Source: Gymnorhina tibicen | Lineage: Eukaryota; Chordata; Aves; Passeriformes; Artamidae | Assembly (NCBI GenBank): GCA_013399875.1 | Contig: VXAZ01007544.1 | Location: 157,155 to 221,154 of the forward strand | Direction of reading: 5' to 3' | DNA: 64,000 bases | Part shown: positions 36,862 through 50,400 of the stretch, in pieces | How the letters are laid out: each line of letters opens with the position of its first letter | How positions within the stretch are numbered: the first letter of the stretch is position 1 | Notes under the pieces: model-generated | The model's database searches: none | The model's input: the letters and a program-made list of their open reading frames with translations, nothing else | Told to the model about the DNA's origin: nothing | Program-made: the position numbers and the translations under genes

Positions 36862-38060
36862 GCCTTATGCAAGGGTATTACAGCTTCCTTATCACTACTG
36901 GGAGTAGCCAACCTCCTATAAGAAGACAATCTATGTAGCCTGGTCATCTGCATTACCATACCTTTATATCAATCAACCATCTTAGTCTAAAAACTGAGCA
37001 AAAAAATAAATCTGTGTTTTCATTTGAACCTCATTTCTTTCTTTTGTCTGCTCACGTGGCTGAGAAGCTTTGCATTATTTGTTTTAATTTCCTTTGCCAC
37101 AACAAGCTGAATTAGAGTTCTGGCAAGAGTTTTGGACTTTATTCTTAAATTTCCTGTTCTCCAAGATGCATCTTTCATAAATTTTCCACTTCTTATAGAG
37201 TCTTACTATTCCTAAATGAGTCATATTCCTAAATGAATTTTATTATTCCTATGTGATTTTTCATTTCAGTTATAAATGGAGACTTTGCCATTGGTTTTGA
37301 AACTTATTTAGAATTATTCCCATCCTTAAAAATTTCTGAAGTTTAGATAAACCATATTGAAAGAAATTTCAGTCACCTTCACATTTCAGTTCCTAATTTC
37401 TGCACGTGTTGACTTCACTCATTAGACCTCTTAATTCTCCTATTTGTCCTTTCATATAGGGATCTTGACCTATTTTGCTATTTATTCCTCAATGTAATTT
37501 AATTGGAATGGTCATGATGTCACTTCAGTCAAGTTATTTTCTATAAGTCTTCTATAACATCCTTGATTTAGAAAAGGACATTAAAAAATAAATTTATTTC
37601 CTATACAGTCACAAAATCAGTAAGATGTAAACCTATCTACTAATATATCCAGAAATAACTGAATTCTACCAAGATTAGTTAATTTTTAATTAATTAGTCA
37701 AATTTTTTACTTAGTTGAATTGTTGAGAAATTGCTCATTTATAACTCATTTTATAGGTAGGAAATTTTCCCACAATGACACCATTCCCAGTAGTATTCAT
37801 CACTGAAACAAGTTCAAGATATTTCTATATCCATAACCAATTTTGATCCTGGAATCTATAGCAGGTTCTTAATACCACCTCTAGAGAAGCTAATATACAG
37901 CAATGAAATCAATTTTGATCCAAATTGAGTATTTGTGAATTGTTCTTTAGCTGTACTACTTCATTCAGATAGAATACCAATCCACTACTTTTACCTTTAT
38001 TTCTGCCCTTCCTGAAGAAATTACACGTTATTTTTTCTCAGAATCATTCCTTTCTCTATA
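36862..38060 (-). repeat. Ancient CR1/L3-like LINE, 5' part, reverse
   Basis: Beyond the insertion, weaker matches to the same lineage continue in the same order. Examples on the plus strand are CACGTGGCTGAGAAGCTTTG with ATTTCCTTTGCCACAA, GGTCATGATGTCACTTCAGT, AGAAATTGCTCATTTATAAC, CAAGATATTTCTATATCCAT and TTCTGCCCTTCCTGAAGAAA. Together the two parts span roughly 2.4 kb of one LINE. A 13-bp TATTCCTAAATGA is duplicated with a 17-bp period at 37207-37236. Boundaries are approximate and the match is by memory of the family, so this half is less certain than the 3' half. Confidence 0.45.
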
Positions 38061-38964
38061 AAAGACCTGAGATAAGATTATGAATGAAGTTAAAATGCCA
38101 TATTTCTGTTGTTAAGACTTTTCTTTACATTTTATGTTTAAATTTCAGAAAGATAAAAAAAGAATCAATAGAATTAAAGGTTAAAATTAGGCTTTAAACT
38201 GATTGGCAAAATATTCAGCTTATTTAATGAGAACTGCCTAAATGCAAGTAGTGTAGTCTCAGATAGTTATCCTGGCTCCTTCAGCTTCAGACACTTCTAG
38301 AAAACACTCATTCCTGCTAAGAAAAACATCAAACATAGTAAGGTTGAAACTTTCTGGAGATGTTGATTTCTTTCTGCTAAGCGTAGAAGGAACACAAGTG
38401 ATAAGGATTAGACTACATCCACACCTTTTAGAGAGAAACATAGTTGGACACTTTCTCCCTGTGTGTTTTTATATATTCACCTAAAAAAAGGTATTTTTAT
38501 ACCTTAAATTATGTTTTAAGACTTTAATACATAGTGATCTATGACAGGTTACTGATTAGAATCGTATGTATATTAGTATCATAATCAATTTCTTCATTTT
38601 TCACATAAAAAATAATTATCATAATCAGAGAATCAAAAGAACTAAAACTACAAAATAAAATATATTTTTCTGGAGATAAATCTAAATGTCTTTCTTTCAC
38701 AAGTGTGTGACAGCCATTGTTTTTTTCCATCAATGCAGTACATGGATTTATCTTTTTCATTTTGATTCATCAAAAACTTATGTCAGTGAGGAACATAGCT
38801 AAGCAACGATGACTGGTGGGGAGTGTGTGTATTACTGGACCTGTGTTTTATTACAGAATTTACAAAAAAAGAAAATCCTTTTGTTCAGGTAGTTACAGCC
38901 TCTATGTTTTTAACAGTTTATTATCTCATTGCTGCAAACAAACAAGATTTTCTTATATAATTTT

Positions 38965-39273
38965 CTATTCTTTCATGTCCTTCTCCCTTTTTATGCCTTG
39001 CATCTTCATCTGCTGCTTTCTAATTGCTAGGGAAGGCAGACAAGATGCTGCATTGGGAACAGATGGCTTTCTGGAAATCTCCCAACAAGGACTACTCCTG
39101 GAATAGATTTCATCTGCAGGCCCCACGCAGAGGTAATATATGATACCTACAAATAGATAGTGCTCCAAAGGCTTATGAAGGAAAACAATATATCCTCCTG
39201 GAGTTCTTAAGCCTGTTATGACCACAATTGCCAACAGAAGAGCAAGCATAAAAATGAATCCTATATATAGCAT
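38965..39273 (-). other. Unassigned 102-codon frame with two hydrophobic segments
   Basis: The frame has a true ATG (39271-39273) immediately after an in-frame TGA. Residues 4-22 (IGFIFMLALLLAIVVITGL) and about 39-52 are strongly hydrophobic, followed by a hydrophilic tail rich in Lys and Arg. A possible splice acceptor (TATATAG, then GATTC) and a possible donor (TTGTAG, then GTATCA) lie in the minus sequence and would delimit an exon of roughly 110 bp. The Kozak context is poor and there is no good polypyrimidine tract. I do not recognise the protein. It could be a small membrane-protein exon, a pseudogene or chance. Confidence 0.15.
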
Positions 39274-42200
39274 TCAATTTTTGAAGTTAATTTTCTTTGC
39301 TTCCATATAGTGTCTACAACAGGGACAGCTATCCTAAAATGGTTTCTAAAGGGCTGTGTTTTACTTCTCAAGGGTGGATTAAAAACACAATTTGAAATCA
39401 ACTAGAATGCTATCCTACTTTACAAAATGGTGTGAGATGGCAGACAATATATGAAATAAATGTTAAAGTCTTCATAGAAGTAAGAATAAATAATATAGAA
39501 ACAAATAGGTTGGATTACAGTGAGTGTGAAGAAATGTCTTTGTCAATGTTATGTCTTGCTCTTCCGTGTTTTGCACCTTTACTTACTTTCATCATAGAGA
39601 GGAGAGATTTGTAGCATTTTATAAAATACATATTTGTTTTGTTTGTTTTGGTTCAGTTTTCCTCAATCTAAAATAAAATTGATGATAACCATATTGTATA
39701 TGGCTGCTCTGTGTGTCTGGAAAATATTATTCTGAGATTATGGATGGGGCTATAAAGCTGAGAGATCAGAGATATACTGTTTATGGTAAAAAAATACAAA
39801 CTGCGAATAGTAAAGTGACAACAGTGACTCTGTATCCTCAGCATTATAACCTCGGCCTTGAAATAGTGTGTGGGTTACTTATTGTTCCTGTTCACAAAAC
39901 AAAATGAATTTTAGGGAACATCATTTTTCATTATTTATGAAACAAAAATACTATGTTCTGGTTTTGCATGGCTATAAATAAGAGTTAGTGAAAAGGAATC
40001 CTAAAAATTCAAATACTGGAATGCAAGTACCAGAAAGTAAGTATCAAAGTTACTTGTATCTTAGGTTTTAAAAATTTGGACATGCAACCTTTTAGACGAG
40101 GAAAAATGGCTTGACTGCCTTTTACCCAAGTAAGTATTAGCAATGTTATGATGACTTTTGGATACTTGAAGGGGTTCATTTTTATTATAAAGAGAAACAG
40201 AATCACAGAGTCCATGTTGATTAACTTCAGTCTGGATCTGAACTGTGCCATGGTGTTACCATTATAATTTACCTACTTGTACCATGTGGATTGTGTCATT
40301 CTGCTTATCCTACATGTGTACAAGTGGAGTCTTTACAATCTTGGAATAAGTTAATGAGCACTACAGTGCGTAACTGAGAAGAAAATAAAGGCATTCCTGG
40401 TGAGATCTGATCACGATGAACCATGTAGAGCCATTACAAGTCACCAGCAGCTTTTACACAGTTAAGACTTCTGCTGCAGAGATGACAGAAGGGCTTGAAG
40501 GAAGATGTTGAAATGTTTTTGCAAAAAGGCCGAGGCAGAGAGTATAGGAATTACTTTCCCATTGATGCTACTAAGTGAAAAAAAAATTCTGTAAGTGCGG
40601 TTTCTTTCCTCTGCACTTCAGAGAAATGTACAGACTGCACTAATAATTTAACTAAAGGATCTGAAATTCTCTTGAGATATGAAATCCTCCTGTGAATGTT
40701 TTATTGACAAAATATGCTAGATCAGAATGTAAAGAGGTATATCACAAGCAAGAGAGGTATTATTCCCCGTGGGTCATTGTGTCGGTCTATCTCACAAAGC
40801 CATCGAAGATGTTACAGATCCCCCACTAAGAGAAGGGCTGTCCATGTTCTCAGATGGTCCTTCCACTGCCTTTTCCAATGGTAGTAACGTCTTGGAGTGG
40901 AAAGTGTAAGTAATTTTCCACAGACAGCTTTCTCTACAAAAGCTGTATCAGCTGAGGCTTTGGTCAGAGAAATGCTCTTGATGAGTTGTGACTGTGCTGA
41001 CCTTGGCTGTGTTTGAGTTACCAGCCTAGAGGTAAGAATTGCTTTTCCTAGCAATTAATTTCTCCCACAAGATTATAATCTTGAAATTGAAGCAAGACTG
41101 AGTTGCTGCATTTACCAGATGCTTAACAATCTCTGTCAGGAAAAGTAGATTGATGTTGTTGCATTTCCTTTTGTTATAGCTTCTGACATGGGAGGAAGTG
41201 GAATTTCTGCTCTTACCTCTTGGCCAACTATCATAGCTTTGGGAAGAAACATAGCCCTGAATACAGTCATTAAAATTCAATGCAACAATCACAGTTAATG
41301 TGCATTAATTTGGGCATGTTAAGCTACTTAGTATATGCCGGATATATTCTTGTAACTGGCAATAACAAGGACATCATCTTTAGCAGTGTCACAGATTCTG
41401 TTAAGCAGAAACTGTGATCTAAGTAGCTTGTTAATAAACAGAATTCTGTAGTAATTTTGTCGGTGACAGTGAATTTTTCCTTGCTAATGTCATATTTTTT
41501 AAAGTTTTTACACCTCCAATCTAGGTTATGGATTCTGATTTCCAGCTACTCAGAGCTGTTAATTCTAAGTCCAAGCCACTGGCTGCTAAGGAAGTGTTAG
41601 AGATAGAAGTGATCAGAAGAAGATCTTAAAAGTTTTCCTGAGTTTCAGCTTTTATGTGCCATAAATTTTAAGTTCCATATCAATAATGAAATTTCTATAA
41701 TTTTGACATCTCAGCTCAGATTAGCCTAAAATATTAGTCTGAGATTCATGTTGAAGAATTCAAGAAGAGTTTTTGTTTTCTAATAACACATCCAGCTTTG
41801 AAATGTGTGTATTTAATCTACAGTATTTACTTATATTCCTCTCTATTCACTATGAAAAATACCTGATGTATTGCAGTTGCTGGAATGACATTCCAGCACA
41901 TATGTGCAGTCATTTAGAGCATTTGAAAGTTTTTAGTGACCGCTCTAAGACACTGCAACAGAAAAAAAAATGCACTGTCTAATTAATCACTCAATATTGA
42001 CGGAATAACTCACAGGTAAATTGACAGGGAAAAATCAAGCTTCTTGGAACCTGATTTCTTTCATTTATATGGTAGATTTAATCTATTCTCCATGTATTAT
42101 AATAGATAATTATTAAAAGTTACAGCATTCAAATTAAATGGATACTATAATTTGAAACGATTTGTTGTGAGTGCTACTGTGTAAAATTTAGAACTGAATA

Positions 42201-43319
42201 TCCATATAGTTAATCAAACATATGTTCTGTAGTCAAATTGATAAGATAGTTCTGTACCTTTCAGAAAAAAAACCAAAAAGTGAAAATTGCTTTTGTTTCC
42301 CACAGAATCATTCAAACGAGGATAAACATGATCTATTAGGTTAACTTGACTGGTAAGAGTACTGCAACAATTATTTTCAAGTATGGATTTAGATTAACTG
42401 AAGCCAGATTGTTCTTCACATACCTGAGAGGTGCACAGCATGCTTCCAACAATTCATACAGCCAGTGGCTCATTCCCTGATTTATGGTGAATCTTTTTCC
42501 CTGTCATGAAAGTATTTTTATTTCATGACAAAATGCAGGTTTTCCATATGAGATAATTGATAGAAACCTTGTCACACAAAGGTCGGGTACCTTCATATTA
42601 GGATGTTTCATCCAGATATTATCTGCACACCACAACACATGACTGACAATGCCAAACATGATTCAGATTTTCTTCAATTTATTAAATTTTGCTAAATAGG
42701 TTGACATTTCTGTCATGTAATGAGAGGCAGGGGTGGTATCATGTACTTGAATTACTCTGTAAGAATCTATCCTAAGATACATCACTGCAGAGTTACCTCA
42801 TCATTTTATAGAAAATTAATTTTTGCTACTAGATTAACCTTTTTCAAAATTGATCCAAGATTTGCCTTTTTCCGTGTCCAATGGAAGTGTTATTCTCTTT
42901 GGGTATTCCTGGTATTTAGCATTCTCTTCAGTATTTACTCCTCAGTTACACTTGGGGAACTAGCAAATACCATTCTGGTTACTCTGTGCCAAGCAGCTAT
43001 ATTCCACTTGTAAGAGGTTTGCATCTGAAATAACACTTTCATCTGCACAGTTGTTTATTCTTTTCCTCTTTGATCTTCCTTTCTTTGTTTACATCTTTCT
43101 CTTATTTTATAGCCCATATTATACATTCCTTACTACTCTAGAGAAAAGAAGTTATCTCCAATTTCTATTACCCATTATTTAAGTCATGCTGAGTTATTTT
43201 GCTGTGAGAAGTATTAATATAAATATCCCAATGTAATTTAGCAATTTACAGACCTGTAGGTCTACAAAGTAACCATATAAATAGCTAAGCTAACTTCAAG
43301 TAGACAACAGGATGCTGTA

Positions 43320-43351
43320 GTTAGAAGAAATTTGAGTTAGAAGAAATTTGA
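43320..43351. repeat. Perfect 16-bp tandem duplication
   Basis: GTTAGAAGAAATTTGA occurs twice head to tail (43320-43335, 43336-43351), followed by a partial third GAAATTTAG. A recent small duplication. Confidence 0.9.
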
Positions 43352-44514
43352 GAAATTTAGCTCTCAGCTAAAATTTTTATGCTAAGTCATTTTTACACAT
43401 AATCATTCCTATGATTGATTCGCTACTCTCCAGTCAAATTTGGAAAGAATTCAAGAAATTTACCCCTGGAATAAAATCAAATGTGTAGGCTTTTTTGTTC
43501 TATCACTAGTCTACAACAAGCTAATGTAAGTCACCACCAAAAAAAGTGAGGGTGACTGCTTGAATTTCTAAATGTCCTGAAGCAAGATGATTTTGAGAAT
43601 TTACAAATGAATTCATGGTTACTGCAAAAGACAATTTAAATTGGCATATATTGTGTTTCTAATAAGAATTCTACACAATCTTTCATCTCAGTACAGTGTG
43701 AAATGTTTATAGTAGCTACAAAATGGAGTATTTCCATATATTTCCTTTCTGATGATGTAATCTATAGACTTCATTCTCCTATTATTTTTGATTTCAGTTT
43801 TATTCCCTAAGAATTCAAACATAAACACCTCTAACGAAATGTCAACTTTAAAACATGTTAATACTATCCATCAAACATGATTTTAAAAATTATATAAAGA
43901 AAAACTGTATCACAATGCTTTTTAAAATTTAAATAAGATGTTCACAATACCAAAAGATGAAGCTTTACTAGGTATTAAATATCTTTGTTCTCAGTCTCAT
44001 GTAAGCAGGTACATTGTTACTTCATTTGGCACTTCCTAGCTATTGTCAACAAGTCATTAACAGTCTTTCATCTACAGAAGGTTAAACAAGGTTGGATGAA
44101 CGGAATAATATTTTTCATGAAAATATATCAACTCTTTTTCTATCTGCAAACATAATTTATTGTTTTATAAACTATATGAATGTTTTAAAAATTCATATCC
44201 TGAAATGGAGTAAATCAATTCTTTCTGAAAAGGGAATGTGACAAAAAGAAAATGGGACTGTGAAGTATTTAAAGATAAACTAGAAAAAAGTAATTTTTAA
44301 AACACTGAAGAAACAAATTTATTGCAGTTAAGTTGAAATTATTTATCTTTCTTTTCTGGATCTAGATGTAATCACTTCTTACTGTCTGAGAAATAATATT
44401 TTTTCTGCTTTTATGTTGATGATTATAGACATGGTTAAAAAAAAAAGTAGAAATATCAAGCATATATATAAATAAAAGAAAGAACATACACAATGAAATT
44501 GAAATTAAATTATC

Positions 44515-44556
44515 AAACCAAAGCAAGCCAACCAACCACCACCAAAAAAAAACCCC
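44515..44556. repeat. C/A-rich (CCAA)n-like repeat
   Basis: CCAAAGCAAGCCAACCAACC grades into CACCACC and an A run. It is the reverse-complement type of the TTTGG repeat at 2722-2777. Confidence 0.8.
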
Positions 44557-44640
44557 AGTAAAAAATACCCTCATGAGAAGTGCAATGTCCTGGCCAATTT
44601 TCTCATTCTCTGTGCTAGGAATATTAACTCTTATTAAAAG

Positions 44641-46026
44641 TGTCATAGAATATTCTGAGTTAGAAGTCCCCCAAATATGATGATCAAAGTCCAACTCCTG
44701 GCCTTGTGCAGGTGTGCCCAAGAATCACAGCATGTTCCTTACAGCATTGTTCAAACGCTTCTTGAGTTCTTTCCAGCCAGTGCTGTGACCACTTCCCTGG
44801 GGAGCCTGTTCCAGTGCCCAACCACCCTGTGGGGGAAGAAGCTTTTCCTAATATCCAACCTAAACCTCTCCTGAAACAACTTCAGGCCATTCCCTTGAGT
44901 CCTGTCCCTGGTCACCAGAGCGAAGAGATCAGTGTCTGCCTCTCCTCTTCCCCTCACAAGGAAGCTGTAACTGCAATGAGGTCTCCCCTCAGTCTCCTCC
45001 AGGCTGAACAGACCAAGTGACCTCAGCCACTTCTCACACACCTTCTCCTCAAGGCCCTTCACCATCTTTGTTGCCCTCCCTGGGACTCTCTCTAATAGTT
45101 TAATGTCTTTCTTATATCGTGGCACCCCAAACTGCCCCCAGCACTCGAGGTGAGGCCGCCCCAGTGCAGAGCAGAGGGGACAATCCCCTCCCTTGCCCGG
45201 CTGGTGATGCTGTGCCTGATGCACCCCAGGGCAGGGTTGGCCCTCCTGGCTGCCAGGGCACTGCTGGCTCAGATTCAACTTGCCAGTGACCAGGACCCAC
45301 AGGTCCCTTTTCCTTGGTGCTGCTTTCCAGCCTCTCATTCCCCAGTCTGCCCATACATCCAGGGTTGCCCCATTCCAGGTGCAGCACCCGGTATTTTCCT
45401 TTGTTGAACTTCATCTGGTTGGTGATTGCCTAATCCTCTGATTTGTCAAGGTCTCTCTGCAGGGTATCCCCGGCTCTGAGGGAGTCAACAGCTTCTCCCA
45501 ATTTTGTATCATCTGTGAACTTGCTCAGCATCCCTTCCAGCCCTGCATCCAAGTCATTTACAAAGATGTTGAAGAGCACAAGGCCAAGGATGGAGCCCTG
45601 TGGAACCCCACTAGTGACAGGTCACCAGTCTGATGTCACCCCATTTACTGTCCCCTTTTGTGCCCAACCCATGAGCCAGCTGCTCACCCATTATAAGATG
45701 TGTTTATCCAGCTGAATGCTGGACATTTTGTCCAGAAGGATCCTGTGAGAGACAGTATTGAAAGCTTTGCTAAAATCCAAAAAGATTACATCAGCTTGCT
45801 TCCCTTGATCAGCTGGGTGGGTTACCTTGTCATAAAGTGAAATCAGATTGGATAAGCAGAACTTTGTCTCATAAAACTGTGCTGGCTGTGACTAATGACT
45901 GCAATGTCTTTCAGGTACCTTCCAGTATAATCTTTATTGTAATTTTACCAGGGAGAAAACTAAGATTGACAGGCCTGTAGTTTCCAGGGTCATTTTTTTG
46001 CCCTTTTTTGAAAACTGGGACAACAA
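44641..46026 (-). repeat. CR1 LINE, 1.4 kb, reverse, with ORF2 pieces
   Basis: This is the best-preserved LINE in the window. It ends at 44641 with the reverse of the CR1 3' terminus (TCATAGAATATTCTGAGTTA). Reverse-strand translation gives ORF2 landmarks in order: PVFKKGQKNDPGNYRPVN (reverse-transcriptase start, about 46015-45960), the catalytic F-x-D-D box as FTDD at 45508-45519 followed by TKLGEAV, MKFNKGKYRVLHL (45414 downward), RKRDLWVLVTGKLNLSQQC, YKKDIKLLERV, LRSLGLFSLEE and RVVGHWNRLPREVVTA near the C-terminus. The frame is broken by shifts near 45300 and again near 45270, so no intact ORF2 exists. The 5' truncation falls in the reverse-transcriptase domain at about 46026. The endonuclease domain and ORF1 are absent. 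Divergence is moderate. Confidence 0.95.
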
Positions 46027-47277
46027 GTAGGGGGAACATGTACAGCTGCAAAAATCCTGGTGAACACTGAAAGAAAACAGTACGTATTTTTATGTAATTT
46101 TTTTTAAATACTCCCTTTTTTAGTCTGAAAAGGAAAGACTTTTTAGTCATTAGAGGACCCAGCATCATACTTTCTCAGGGAAAACCCTTCAAAGGCTGAT
46201 AGAAAAGGATAACTCTAAGGAGGCACTCATAGATATCTACAATGCTGACTGACTGTCTTTCAAGGATTTTGAGGCTTTAAGCTGTGCATTGATGGATCAG
46301 CAATGCCTCAACACCTGGGACTGAGCTCAGCACTGTTTGCAGTTTCTCATTCTCTGTGTCTCATTAGAACTAGAGAGAATTTCTATCTGACCTACCTGTA
46401 TCTGAAATCAAATCAATTAACATCTGTAAAGTACTCTGAGAACATCAGCCAGTAAATTACACAGGAAATAAAGTACCCACGTTAAAATTGTCAAACATTT
46501 CAGGTATCTGGAAGTGTCTTTGGAATTTGGTTAAATAAGTTGAAAGGAAGAATCTATATGGTAAAAATCCAGAATTGAAATAAACAGAAAGCCCTTGTTA
46601 TACAGCATTACCTAAATTTAGTTTACAGACCTACTCTGTTGTAGCTGATAATATGCCATGAAGTGTCAATGGAAATGGAAACAAAGTGCTAAATGATGGG
46701 TTACACCACTCCAATTACACATCAGAAACAACATCCTTTATCTGGGCTGTTAGTGCCAAGAATATTACTTAATACAACAGGAAGAGTTGAAGGGAAATGG
46801 GGAAAATATGCAGTGTAAGTACAGCATTACTTAACAGCAAATGCCATGTGTAGACAGGGTACTCTTTTGTATCAGTAGTTCAGAGTACACATTTGTGTTA
46901 TTGTCTGGGTTCTTTTAAGATATTTTTGCAGAAAAATTTTGATGAAAGATTGTGTTTGATTTATTCCATACTTCCCTTTGGATCATGAATAAAATCTTTA
47001 AACCAGATGGAAAGAAGAGGTAACAATTACCATAGTCTCAAACTAAGTACTCAGATGCTGATCTAGTTAAACATTTAGCCATATGTTTAATTTCACATAT
47101 ATGTGTCCCATTTTGAGATTGTGTGTCTAAAGTTAAGCATGTATCCACATTTATCTTAGCTGAACTAAGCAACACTGAGGCACAGTACACAAGTAATACT
47201 TAGACCTCTAAACCACTTAGCATAGTCCTAACGTATTTTAGGCTAATTAGTAGAAAATTAGCCATGTATGGGGGGAA
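46027..47277. other. Non-coding spacer between CR1 copies
   Basis: AT-rich sequence. A frame at 45911-46168 extends from the CR1 into this spacer, but its CR1 similarity stops at about 46026. Nothing else was identified. Confidence 0.5.
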
Positions 47278-47412
47278 AATCACTGCCCTGGTCCTTCTGG
47301 CCACACTATTGCTGATACAGCCAGGATGCCATTGGCCTTCTTGGCCACCTGGGCACTCCTGGCTCATGTTCAGCTGCTGTTGACCAACACTTCCAGGTTC
47401 TTTTCCAAAAGA
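47278..47412 (-). repeat. CR1 LINE fragment, reverse
   Basis: The plus strand reads GGCCACCTGGGCACTCCTGG, then CTCATGTTCAGCTGCTGTTG, then ACCAACACTTCCAGGTTCTT, a conserved internal part of bird CR1 (C-terminal ORF2 region). In reverse translation the stretch KCWSTAAEHEPGVPRWPRRP is the usual out-of-frame reading of this segment. About 135 bp remain, without either end of the element. Confidence 0.8.
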
Positions 47413-50400
47413 TGTCGAGGAGGTCAGGTGTGCCAGCTAAACTGTGGATACCAGTGCAGCTAATTAAAAGGGCTTTCCATGGTTCTACCAATTACCACTT
47501 CGAAAATAAATCTTGAAAAACCAGAATATAATCTAGTTCTAGGATCAGCACTTGCTCCATCAAGCTCGCAGGAGTATCATGGAATAAAAGAATTGGTTAC
47601 TCGCATAAGCCACGAGGTATTAAAGGGAACACAGACAGAGAGCCGTTCTGGAGGAGTAAGTGCCTTTGTTACTCTGCCACAACTGAGGGTTGACCACTTT
47701 TCAAACCATCTTGTTTCTTTTGCTTTCCTTTCATCTGCGGCCCACAGCCAAGGCTTTTGAGGAACTCAAACTGGGAATGGGGCCAACTGCTACAAAGGTT
47801 GTTACATGGTTTCCGAATTATGTTCTTGGGTAAGGCAGATGTTGTTTAAAATACAGCATGAAAAACACTAAAAAAAGAATGACCAGTAAAGCAAGTAACT
47901 ACAACAGCACATTCCCCAGAATAGATTTTATATATCATGTATGTTTGGCAGCTGGTCTCAGAGTGTTGCACTGAGTTAAAAAAAAAAAAGAAAAAAGAAA
48001 AAGGAAAAAAGGAGCAGTTAAAAAAGAATCTGAACCTCCAAAAGGCCAAGATAAAATGCTGCTTTTCCTCAAGAAAATGCCAGGAACTATTCTTCTAACT
48101 GTCCCATACTTTTTCAATTGCTCATTATTTAATTATAGTAATTTTATGGCATCTATTTTTACATTTCCTTACAGGTAGAAAGAGAACAAAAAGTCTTTAT
48201 CTAAAATTGCATGTGTTTTAAACCGAATCACAAAACAAGGAAGAACAAAACCAAAAACTTGCATTATTTAATGTAACATGAGCTAGATGAAAGTAGAAAA
48301 TAATTTCTTGTTAATCTAGCTTTTTACAAAAGTGAAAAACACACATAGCTGCTACTTCTGCAACTGAGGCATTTGTGCAGTGTCACACTTGCTTTAGGGA
48401 GATTTCTCCAAAATCTTCCTTCAGCCAATGCTCTTTACCCCAGGCTTTATGATGACTATCATAGCTGGAGGCAGCATTGTGGGGATTATGTCTTTTGAAT
48501 TCCTGTAGTTTGTACTGAGATCAAGGAATCAAAGATTTGCCTGACTTTCGGCAGACAGAAATTTAATTGTTGGAGTCATTCTAGAGGCATTATATTAGAC
48601 TGTCAGGGACAATCAGCCTCAAAGCACTTGTAAATAATGTCTGTGAGGTACACATATATACAAAACTTTCACACAAACCCAGTATCTTACCAAGCAAAGG
48701 GAAACCCTGAGAAATTACCTGCTCTATTTCCATCAGAACTGTGCTTGGCTAAACATGGTCACCATATTTTTTATGCTTCGAATAATTTGGCTGACATCCA
48801 AACAACCTGCTTCCATCTCATATTCTGCCTTGGAAATAAGAACTCCCCATGCCCTCAGACAAAATAGCCAAAATCAGGGCAGAGACAGTGGGGACACACT
48901 GAGTTCAGAGGCTGAGCAAATTTTCAACTTCTGCTCTGCAGAGTTACTAAGAAAAAAAAACCTCACTGCCCATAATCACCATCTAGATCTGAAGTTCCTG
49001 TAAAACACAGACTAGCTACAGAAAAAGAAGGAATGTTGCAGCAAGTTTCTCATCATTACCCTCTCCCATCTAAATAACCTGCCTTGCTGATAACATGCAG
49101 ATCTTTTTACAGATAACCTGCACGTTAAAAATAGGTAAACACAGTACTCCTGAGTCATGCTCCCAATTCCCTGCCTATCCCAAAATTTCTAACAGCTAGT
49201 AAAAAAAAGAAATTGAAAAAATAAAAAGCTTATTTTTCTCAAAGAAAATCTTATTCACAGAAAAAAAATAAAAATGTTGGAGATAATCTAGTGATGTCTG
49301 GGGCGGGCTACAAGTATATGTCATGTTACCACCTGGGGTTTGGTGGCTCAGGGCAAGACACTCCATGTGTCTCCTTCAACAGAATTGTTTTGAATTCTTC
49401 AGGGCCAGGAGGCAGACAAGATATCCATCCAGATGTGGGTGTTGGGCATTAGTCCTGTGTCCAACAGTTCCACCATAATATTGAGAATCTACTAAATATT
49501 CTTATATTGCTTTAGATTTATCTGCAAAATGTCTAGAGATGATGGCACTGGGTATGCAATCATGCATTGTTATCAGAGACAGGTATGCTATATTTGGTTT
49601 ATACAGTCATGAAAGCATTTACTGAAATAGAAAGCAAAAAATGCTCCTCTTCTTGCTAACATTTGGCTTGCTGCTAACAATGAACAATATAGGAAGATAA
49701 CCTTGAAGCGGACAATATTATCTACAGACCCTGAAGGTGATTAAGGATAAGAAATTGTCTCCTATGAAAGCAGTGACATCCCAGTATTTTTCCTTCTTTT
49801 TTTCCATCTTCAAAATGTTTTGGCAAATTGCACATTCTCTGCTGTATCCTCTGCTGTCATCTCTTTTTACTTGAAATACTACGCCAAACAGAACTGTAGT
49901 TCTGAGGTACTGTACTTTTCAGTTTCATTAATGTGCCTCATGAAGAGATAATGAAATTATTTCTTCCTGCTCACTTTTCTTCTGAAAAGCATGTATCAGC
50001 CCAATAATTTTGTTCTTTTTTCACTCCAATATTGTTTGTGCTTAGCCTTGTTTTCCTTGCACACCAAGTACTCTGCAGTGCTGATTTCTAAACTCAACTT
50101 CAAAATTATAGTGCAGAAAGATGATGATCGTTGAGACAAAAGAGAACAATTTCAGTCTCTGCACCTTAGACAGTGTCTCTCCAGAATATTTTCTTTCAGG
50201 TTTTCAGGGGCAAGAGAACATCCTCGCACCAGTTCACCAGTACAGATGAAAAACCAAGAAAGGTTTCTGTAACTCCAATGTCAAACCCTGATGCTGCAAA
50301 AGCATTTTGCACATCACTAAACCATGTACATGCGAAGAAGCCTGTTAAGATCTAATTATGACTATTATTATTAAGGTTCTTTAGAAATTCCTCTGCCCAA

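Larger units (their letters stand above)
38061..44514. other. AT-rich gene desert
   Basis: No known repeat family or gene was recognised over 6.4 kb. Unassigned frames include 38965-39273 (minus, listed separately) and 42720-43013 (plus, 97 codons, ATG start, hydrophobic, no recognisable family). A 16-bp perfect tandem duplication lies at 43320-43351. Confidence 0.5.

Noticed and set aside
44751..45414. Apparent genes of 195 and 100 residues
   Set aside because: Both are pieces of CR1 ORF2 in different registers, separated by frameshifts, not host genes.
47479..47760. 93-codon frame with ATG in TCCATGG
   Set aside because: Reasonable start context but no recognisable product and no supporting signals; left as unassigned sequence.
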